The position numbers were made by a program, and so were the translations under genes. The notes beneath the pieces are model-generated. The model searched no databases, was not told the DNA's origin, and saw only the letters and a list, made by a program, of their open reading frames with translations. Source: Lentisphaeria bacterium (GTDB taxonomy: Bacteria > Verrucomicrobiota > Lentisphaeria > Oligosphaerales > PUNB01). From it: DNA of 5,423 nucleotides. The stretch lies in the NCBI GenBank assembly GCA_007133055.1, contig SLNM01000043.1, positions 1 through 5,423 on the forward strand, read 5' to 3'. Shown in pieces: positions 1 through 4,703 of the stretch (the stretch's first letter is position 1; every line of letters starts with the position of its first letter).

Positions 1-1
1 C

Positions 2-385
2 ATGACCAGGGTAATGGCCCGGGAAGAGGATATTCGTAACACGGAGAAGACAGATACCGCCGTCGGCATGGTGACCGAAATGGCCCATGTGGTGCGCAAT
101 CCGCTGACCGCGATTCGGGGCGCCAGCGAACTGATCAACGCGGCGGTCGAAGCCGCTCTGGCCAGGCAGCAACAGATAACCGAGGCCGAGTTCCTTACCC
201 TGAAATCAATGTGCGAGGTGATCTTCGATCAAACCCGTGAACTTGACAACAAGGTGCAGGACTTCATGAACTATGCCGCGCACGACCGCAAAAAATTGCT
301 TGACCTGATCAGCAACGCCAACCTCTGGGGGAAACGGGTAATCCGCGTTCCAGGTACTATGCTCGCACCGGAAAAAGAGGACTGA
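2..385 (+). CDS. HisKA/DHp-domain protein lacking a kinase catalytic domain (5' end may be outside window)
   Basis: This is the phosphoacceptor and dimerisation part of a two-component sensor protein. The H-box is visible at residues 27-35 (MAHVVRNPL) with candidate His29, followed by TAIRGASELI, which resembles the NtrB/PilS-type first helix. A second helix with the usual register (DQTRELDNKVQDFMNY, about 76-91) follows. The protein then ends about 35 residues later with no N, G1 or G2 boxes of an HATPase domain. The next gene starts one base after its stop, so no catalytic domain can be hidden by a frameshift. The residue after the histidine is Val instead of the usual Glu/Asp, while Asn33 is kept. 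The frame is open to the window edge: ATG at 2 or 14 could start a small protein, or this could be the end of a longer sensor with input domains upstream. The tight link to the following regulator suggests it is its partner. A kinase role would need a catalytic domain supplied by another protein. Confidence 0.72.
   Translation: MTRVMAREEDIRNTEKTDTAVGMVTEMAHVVRNPLTAIRGASELINAAVEAALARQQQITEAEFLTLKSMCEVIFDQTRELDNKVQDFMNYAAHDRKKLLDLISNANLWGKRVIRVPGTMLAPEKED
372..380 (+). promoter_or_regulatory. Ribosome binding site for the TTG-started regulator
   Basis: A purine-rich stretch ending in AAAGAGG lies six bases before the TTG at 387, inside the last codons of the upstream gene. It supports the non-ATG start, which also places the receiver domain's first beta strand (ILIVDDEP) at the usual distance from the N terminus. 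Confidence 0.6.
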
Positions 386-386
386 C

Positions 387-1778
387 TTGCAAACCTCAAT
401 TCTCATAGTTGACGACGAACCCGGCATTGTCAAGGTTTTGCAGGAGGCTCTGCGGAGCGAAGGCTATGCCACCCTGGCCGCCGAATCCGGGAGCAAGGCG
501 CTGCAGATTCTGCGTCGGCATCGCGTGGATTTGGTGCTGCTGGACCTGCGCCTGGGCGAGGGGATCAATGGTTTTCAGACCATGCAGAAGATCAGGGAGA
601 TCGACCTTCGACTGCCGATCATTATGATCACGGCATACGGCAACATTGAGACCGCCGTCCAGGCAATCAAAAGCGGAGCCTGCGACTTTGTCTGCAAGCC
701 CTTTTCCGTCAAAGAACTGCGCGATACAGTCCGAACCGCGCTCGACGGATGTGCGCGGAATGCGGATGGTTCCGAGCACTGGTTGGCGGAGGAGGCGGAT
801 GGAATCTCACTGCATTTCGGCGGCCTGATTGGGGAAAGCGCTCCCATGCAGGACATTTATCGCCTGATTGAACGCGTTGCCGAGACTGACGCCACAGTGC
901 TGATCGAGGGCGAGAGCGGCACCGGCAAGGAACTGGTGGCGCGGGCCATTCACAGTGCCGGTCGGCGCGGCCGAAAACCCTGGGTGCCCCTGAATTGCGC
1001 GGCCATCCCAGCCAACCTGCTCGAGTCGGAAATGTTCGGCCATCTGCCGGGCGCCTTCACTGGCGCCTCGTTTGAGCGTCGCGGCTTGTTTCTATGCGCC
1101 CATGAGGGCACCTTGCTGCTGGACGAAATCGGTGTCATGGACATGGGGTTGCAGGGTAAGCTGCTACGAGCATTGCAAGAGGGAAAAATCAGACGTATCG
1201 GCGAGGAGAAAGACATCGAGGTTGACGTGCGCGTGCTCGCCGCCACCAACGAGAATCTCGAGGAAAAGGTGAGCAGCGGGCAGTTTAGGGAAGACCTGTA
1301 CTACCGGGTCAATGTCATTCCTGTCCGAGTGCCGCCGTTGCGCCGGCGCGGCGATGACTTGCTCCTGCTGGCCGATGCCTTCCGATGTCAGCAAAGTCGA
1401 GCTTTGAACCGGGACATTGAGTTTGCCCCGGGCCTGACCGAAGTTTTGCGCCAATATCCATGGCCGGGCAACGTGCGGGAATTGCAGAACGCCATCGCCT
1501 GCGCCGCCATCCTGGCTGAAGGCAATGTGATTGAAGTCGGGAACCTGCCGCCGCGCATTGCCGACCTTTGCCTGGAACAGCAGCTCGGCGGGGGGGTGGA
1601 CGAGTCGGCGGCGGCCGGCGAGACCACTCTTCGGTCTTTCTTGAAAAACAAGGAACAGGAGTATATTGAAACGATTCTGCGAAAGACCGGCGGCAACCGG
1701 GCTCGCGCCGCCGATATGCTTGGCATCAGCCGGGCCACCTTTTATCGTAAATATGAAAACATAGCTCAGGGACAATAG
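387..1778 (+). CDS. NtrC/PilR-family sigma-54-dependent response regulator
   Basis: This is a cytoplasmic transcription activator of 463 residues, the normal length for the NtrC family. The receiver domain (about 3-120) has the acidic pair Asp9/Asp10, phosphoacceptor Asp53 in LVLLDLRL, Thr82 and Lys104 (CKPF). The AAA+ domain (about 145-390) has Walker A GESGTGKE at 175-182, the sigma-54-contacting GAFTGA loop at 222-227, Walker B GTLLLDEI at 241-248, the FREDLYYRVNV arginine-finger region at 300-310 and the PWPGNVREL sensor II motif at 358-366. The C-terminal Fis-type helix-turn-helix is at about 415-458 (GGNRARAADMLGISRATFYRKY). All key residues for phosphorylation-controlled, ATP-driven opening of sigma-54 promoters are present. 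The TTG start is supported by a good ribosome binding site. Its position directly ahead of pilM-pilQ and its domain order make a PilR-like role in pilus gene control plausible. The family is certain; the target promoters are inference. Confidence 0.96.
   Translation: MQTSILIVDDEPGIVKVLQEALRSEGYATLAAESGSKALQILRRHRVDLVLLDLRLGEGINGFQTMQKIREIDLRLPIIMITAYGNIETAVQAIKSGACDFVCKPFSVKELRDTVRTALDGCARNADGSEHWLAEEADGISLHFGGLIGESAPMQDIYRLIERVAETDATVLIEGESGTGKELVARAIHSAGRRGRKPWVPLNCAAIPANLLESEMFGHLPGAFTGASFERRGLFLCAHEGTLLLDEIGVMDMGLQGKLLRALQEGKIRRIGEEKDIEVDVRVLAATNENLEEKVSSGQFREDLYYRVNVIPVRVPPLRRRGDDLLLLADAFRCQQSRALNRDIEFAPGLTEVLRQYPWPGNVRELQNAIACAAILAEGNVIEVGNLPPRIADLCLEQQLGGGVDESAAAGETTLRSFLKNKEQEYIETILRKTGGNRARAADMLGISRATFYRKYENIAQGQ
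1590..1596 (+). repeat. G7 homopolymer tract in the regulator linker
   Basis: Seven G bases code for the Gly-Gly-Gly at residues 401-403, in the flexible linker between the AAA+ domain and the DNA-binding domain. Slippage here would remove the Fis-type domain while leaving the ATPase intact. Confidence 0.6.
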
Positions 1779-1782
1779 GCAC

Positions 1783-2883
1783 GTGTGGAATAGTATCATC
1801 CGTAATTTTCGCTGGCAGCGGAACGTTGACAGAAAGGGGCCCAGGCATTTGGCGGTGGTCGAGCTTGAGCCTGGCAGCAGCAAGGTGGTGGTGCTGAACC
1901 GGAATGAGAAAGCGATCGACTGGGAATCAGCCCAGGTTGTTTCACCCCCCCCATCCTCCGACCATTCGCTGGCCCGGTGTTTGGACAGCGCGCTGGCCCA
2001 TGTCGAATCGTCTGTTCAGTATGTCTCGGTGGTGGTGGGGGACGGAGCAGGAATCGTGAGACTGCTAAACTTTCCCGGCACCCCGCCGACCATGTCAAAG
2101 AATATGCTTGACCAGGCCAGGCAGGCGCTGGGAGTCGACGAATCCTACTTGGTCCGCCATGAACTGACCCGGGGAAGCTCCGCTAAAGGGGAAAGGCCGG
2201 GGCGTGAAACGCCGGCTTCGGGCGAGCAGGGCAAAAAAGAATACACCGTCCTGGCCGCCGCCATCAAGCGGGAGTTGGCGGACCAACTCCACCACTGCAT
2301 ACAGGAGGCTGGTCTGACTCCGGTCAGTCTGCTGCTGGGCGGAGTGGCCAGTATCAATCTGGCCGATGCCGAATGCGAACGGGTACGGGATGACCAATCG
2401 GCGGGGTTTCTTGCGGTTGGCGCCCACAGCTCGATGCTCCTGCTCTACCACCACAAGCAACTGGCTTTGGCGCGTCAGTTCAAAACCGGAACCCGTTCGC
2501 TGGTCGAATCATTGATGGCCTCTTTTGACCTGGACCGAAAAACAGCCGAGGAAATCCTCGCCAGCGGCTCCTTTGATCTGTCGGGCAACATCACTTCCTC
2601 GGCCAACAACTGGATTCATCAGATCGGTATCAGCTTGGATTTCATTGAACGCCGATTCGGTCAGTCGGTGGAGAAGCTGCATTTGGCCTGCGAGGGGACG
2701 GGAGGGCGAGTGCTCCGCAATATGCTGGTCGATAAGATCGGCGACCGGGTCGGGGAATGGGAGGATTTTCAGGCGTTGCAGGGACTGAAGAGCAGCGCTG
2801 ACAAGGGGGATATGCGCCCGGTGGATTTCGCCTATGCCCTCTGCGAAGGGGTGAGAATTATGCGACAGGGAACAGGGAATTGA
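1783..2883 (+). CDS. pilM: PilM-like type IV pilus inner-membrane platform protein
   Basis: PilM is a cytoplasmic actin-fold protein that binds the N-terminal tail of PilN and anchors the pilus alignment complex. The length, 366 residues, fits the family. The fold can be followed by a phosphate-1-like strand at about 24-38 (AVVELEPGSSKVVVL), a central region with the FPGTPP segment at about 97-102, a phosphate-2-like segment at about 208-235 (FLAVGAHSSMLLLYHHKQ) and an adenosine-like segment at about 299-320 (LHLACEGTGGRVLRNML). Compared with the usual IDIGSSSVK, DIGxxxT and GGG patterns, these motifs are degenerate. A charged, low-complexity insert lies at about 127-153. The GTG start at 1783 has AGGGA ten bases upstream. 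The gene begins four bases after the regulator's stop and is followed three bases later by pilN. Identification rests on weak motifs plus the unmistakable gene order. A GspL cytoplasmic domain is the alternative, but separate PilM and PilN genes favour type IV pili. Confidence 0.82.
   Translation: MWNSIIRNFRWQRNVDRKGPRHLAVVELEPGSSKVVVLNRNEKAIDWESAQVVSPPPSSDHSLARCLDSALAHVESSVQYVSVVVGDGAGIVRLLNFPGTPPTMSKNMLDQARQALGVDESYLVRHELTRGSSAKGERPGRETPASGEQGKKEYTVLAAAIKRELADQLHHCIQEAGLTPVSLLLGGVASINLADAECERVRDDQSAGFLAVGAHSSMLLLYHHKQLALARQFKTGTRSLVESLMASFDLDRKTAEEILASGSFDLSGNITSSANNWIHQIGISLDFIERRFGQSVEKLHLACEGTGGRVLRNMLVDKIGDRVGEWEDFQALQGLKSSADKGDMRPVDFAYALCEGVRIMRQGTGN
1945..1952 (+). repeat. C8 homopolymer tract inside pilM
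   Basis: Eight consecutive C bases lie in the codons for Ser-Pro-Pro-Pro near residue 55 of PilM. Gain or loss of a single base here would shift the frame early in the gene. It is a possible slippage site, though GC-rich DNA yields such runs by chance. Confidence 0.6.
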
Positions 2884-2886
2884 AAA

Positions 2887-3558
2887 ATGAAATATGACAT
2901 CAACTTTTGGCCGATGCCCGACTGGCAGCGGGAAAGCAGCATCAACCCCAACTTTATCATGGCGGTAGTGATCGCGCTTTTGGTGGTCATCTCGATTATG
3001 CACTTCACGATGGCTGCAAATCAACGGCGGTCAACGGCGGCGAATCTGGCGGATGTTCGCGCCCAGGCGGAGAGCATTGGCTCGGAAGTCGAGCTTTTGC
3101 AGGCGATGTCGGAGGAAACCGAACTATGGGGTCGAAAGATGGAGCTGTTGGACAGGAAAGCAACCAGGCGCATCTTCTGGAGCCGCCAGATGGCGGCTTT
3201 GCAGCAGCTTACCCCCGACTCGGTTATCTTCACCAACCTGGCGGTTAGAGGCCAGCCGCTGCAGGTGGAAATTCCGGCGCCGCCACCCCCCCGGGGAGCG
3301 CCAAGAAGACCGCCGACCATCGAGCGCTACACTGTCTACAACCTGCATATCACAGCCATCGCCACCGGCGAGCAAAGCGGTCGAACCATCACAGACTATG
3401 TCAACAATATCGGGAACAGCCAGATTGTCGGAGAAAAGCTGGAAAGCTATGAAATCCGCAATATCAGAGAGGCCAGCGGGATTATGGGACAACTTTATCC
3501 CGACGCCAAAAGCTTTGTTCTCCATTGCACTTATGAGCGGATTCCGGAGATCCTGTGA
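2887..3558 (+). CDS. pilN: PilN-like type IV pilus inner-membrane assembly protein
   Basis: PilN is a bitopic inner-membrane protein that ties cytoplasmic PilM to periplasmic PilO. It has a short cytoplasmic tail with INFWP at residues 5-9, matching the conserved INLLP PilM-binding element. A single membrane segment follows at about 22-42 (PNFIMAVVIALLVVISIM), then a polar heptad-like coiled coil at about 45-92. The periplasmic domain, about 97-220, contains the family-typical FWSRQMAALQQLTPDSVIFTNL stretch in two blocks (97-110 and 111-118), expected to form a ferredoxin-like fold. A proline/arginine-rich loop at about 130-143 is longer than expected. The length of 223 residues is close to the usual 180-220. 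AGGGA lies eight bases before the ATG. The gene starts three bases after pilM stops and its stop overlaps the pilO start by four bases, so translational coupling with pilO is likely. Confidence 0.87.
   Translation: MKYDINFWPMPDWQRESSINPNFIMAVVIALLVVISIMHFTMAANQRRSTAANLADVRAQAESIGSEVELLQAMSEETELWGRKMELLDRKATRRIFWSRQMAALQQLTPDSVIFTNLAVRGQPLQVEIPAPPPPRGAPRRPPTIERYTVYNLHITAIATGEQSGRTITDYVNNIGNSQIVGEKLESYEIRNIREASGIMGQLYPDAKSFVLHCTYERIPEIL
3021..3040 (+). repeat. Perfect 10-bp tandem duplication within pilN
   Basis: The 10-mer TCAACGGCGG occurs twice head to tail, in the codons just after the PilN membrane segment. Ten is not a multiple of three, so loss or gain of one unit would break the frame. 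With only two copies, it may be chance. Confidence 0.75.
3286..3292 (+). repeat. C7 homopolymer tract in the pilN proline-rich loop
   Basis: Seven C bases lie in the proline codons of the PilN loop (around residues 134-135), followed directly by four G. It could be a slippage site; it is also the simplest way to code several prolines in GC-rich DNA. Confidence 0.6.
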
Positions 3559-4232
3559 CCATGCCAGAAAAACAGTCGCGACGTATTGATAAAAATATGC
3601 TGGTCCGCTCGGAACAGGGACTGAAGGCGGTTCTGGGGCTGGCGGTCGGAGGCTTGATAGCATTCCTTATCTGGTTTTTGCTGACCCGTCCGGCCATGCA
3701 GGCCAGCCGGGACAACGAACAGCAGATTGAAAAGCTTAATCAACAACTGACAACCGAGCGCGCCATCCTGGACAGAGCCGACGAAATCAAGCAAAACCAC
3801 CGCCAGGTGGGAACCACGCTCGATGAGATCATCGAGCGGCAAATGGTGCCGTCCCATGCTTCCCTGGGCTGGGTCAGTATAGTCTTGCAGGAAGCGGCCG
3901 AAGCGGATGGCGTCGAAATAACTGAACGCTCCGGTGATTTCACCGCCCCGCGACAAGTGAGAAGCCTCGACGCTGCGCCGTTCATTCTGGAGCACTTCAA
4001 TGTTAACTTCACCATGCGCGGCGGATACCATCAGTTTGGCCGTTTTCTGGCTCATCTGGAAAAAAAATATCCATACGCTATTCTACAAAACATTTCGATT
4101 ACCTCAGTCAGCCGCGAGTCAACCATGTTAAATGCTGTCGTATCCTATAACTTTCCGCGCTTCACCGAGGCGGGGTTCCCACCGGAGCAAAGGCCGCAGG
4201 CCAGCGAATATCTCAAACCGACCGCACCATAA
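3555..4232 (+). CDS. pilO: PilO-like type IV pilus inner-membrane assembly protein
   Basis: PilO pairs with PilN in the inner membrane and contacts PilP in the periplasm. The protein of 225 residues has a short cytoplasmic N terminus, one membrane segment at about 24-44 (KAVLGLAVGGLIAFLIWFLL), a periplasmic coiled coil at about 48-80 (rich in Gln/Glu) and a ferredoxin-like domain at about 100-200. The strongest family signature is GGYHQFGRFLAHLEKK at 156-171, followed by YPYAILQNISI, which matches the conserved PilO helix and strand. The GTG at 3555 overlaps the pilN stop by four bases and has GGAGA about five bases upstream; ATG at 3561 is an alternative start two codons in. Coupling to pilN fits the equal amounts of PilN and PilO expected in the complex. 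Confidence 0.88.
   Translation: MTMPEKQSRRIDKNMLVRSEQGLKAVLGLAVGGLIAFLIWFLLTRPAMQASRDNEQQIEKLNQQLTTERAILDRADEIKQNHRQVGTTLDEIIERQMVPSHASLGWVSIVLQEAAEADGVEITERSGDFTAPRQVRSLDAAPFILEHFNVNFTMRGGYHQFGRFLAHLEKKYPYAILQNISITSVSRESTMLNAVVSYNFPRFTEAGFPPEQRPQASEYLKPTAP
4060..4067 (+). repeat. A8 homopolymer tract inside pilO
   Basis: Eight A bases run through the Glu-Lys-Lys codons (169-171) of the conserved PilO helix. Such runs can cause replication or transcription slippage, but the encoded residues are typical of the family here, so it may only reflect codon choice. Confidence 0.6.
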
Positions 4233-4246
4233 TCACAAGGCAGACC

Positions 4247-4690
4247 TTGGACATGCCATCAAAAACATCCACACTTCCAGCCGCCCTTCTCTTTTCTGCG
4301 ATTTCTCTCATTTTTGCGAAACCGCTGCCGGCAGTGGCGGAAGTCGAAGGTGGCGAGACGGCGATCCCCAGCCTGCCGCAGCCATGGTATGATCTTCCTG
4401 CCAATGCTCGGGATCCCTTTTCCCCGCCCACTGTCCGAACTGAACAAGTCGAACAAGAAGAAGGTGTTGGTCTGGCGGAAATCCAGGCCGCGGTCAAGGT
4501 GTCAGGCATCTTCACCTCCCAGACCGCTCGCAGTGCCATCGTCAACAATCGCCTGGTTCGCCCCGGTGATACGATCAGCGTTGAAGTAGTTGGCAAGGAA
4601 ATTGCTCTGAGAGTAGTTGATGTTGACAGCGCCGCCGCAGGCGTTGTCCTGAGCCATGAAGGTCAGGAGTTTTTTATTGCCAGAGAATAA
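4247..4690 (+). CDS. pilP: PilP-like periplasmic type IV pilus assembly protein
   Basis: PilP links the PilN/PilO pair to the secretin PilQ. A signal peptide is clear, with a hydrophobic stretch at about 11-24 and a probable cleavage site after AVA at residues 29-31. The mature part has a flexible, Pro/Glu-rich region carrying NARDPFSPP (53-61), the family's conserved RDPF element. This is followed by a small beta domain at about 75-145 (VKVSGIF, AIVNNRLVRPGDTI, VVLSHEGQEFFI), as in PilP/GspC HR domains. There is no cysteine anywhere, so this copy cannot be a lipoprotein, unlike the P. aeruginosa protein. The start is uncertain: TTG at 4247 has AAGG six bases upstream, while ATG at 4253 is 12 bases away and gives a slightly shorter signal peptide. 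The gene lies 14-20 bases after pilO. A GspB/GspC-like protein is the alternative, but the gene order favours PilP. Confidence 0.83.
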   Translation: MDMPSKTSTLPAALLFSAISLIFAKPLPAVAEVEGGETAIPSLPQPWYDLPANARDPFSPPTVRTEQVEQEEGVGLAEIQAAVKVSGIFTSQTARSAIVNNRLVRPGDTISVEVVGKEIALRVVDVDSAAAGVVLSHEGQEFFIARE

Positions 4691-4696
4691 AGGAAG
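4690..4696 (+). promoter_or_regulatory. Ribosome binding site for the first pilQ start
   Basis: AAGGAAG begins at the last base of the pilP stop codon and lies seven bases before ATG 4704. It is the strongest Shine-Dalgarno-like site seen in the window, which favours ATG 4704 over the in-frame ATG 4752. Confidence 0.65.
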
Positions 4697-4703
4697 CAGA
4701 ATT

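Noticed and set aside
300..420. Possible frameshift hiding an HATPase domain after the short DHp protein
   Set aside because: Only about 100 bases separate the DHp helices from the clear receiver domain of the next gene, and no frame there shows N- or G-box motifs.
1050..1067. GGCGCC repeated around a 6-base spacer, able to form a hairpin
   Set aside because: These are exactly the codons for the GAFTGA loop (GGC GCC TTC ACT GGC GCC); the symmetry follows from using the same Gly and Ala codons twice.
1164..1883. Long open frame of 239 codons on the minus strand
   Set aside because: It lies opposite the end of the regulator and the start of pilM, both with clear family motifs. Its translation shows no recognisable domain, and open antisense frames are common in GC-rich genes.
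1969..1986. TGGCCCG-N4-TTGG, resembling a -24/-12 promoter
   Set aside because: The invariant GC of the -12 element is GG, and it lies within the pilM coding region.
3053..3589. Open plus-strand frame of 178 codons overlapping pilN
   Set aside because: It is shifted against the well-supported pilN frame, and its product is Arg/Ser/Pro-rich with no family features, typical of an out-of-frame shadow.
3124..3663. Open minus-strand frame of 179 codons opposite pilN and pilO
   Set aside because: It overlaps two recognised genes, has no motif of its own and no separate promoter or ribosome binding site that stands out.
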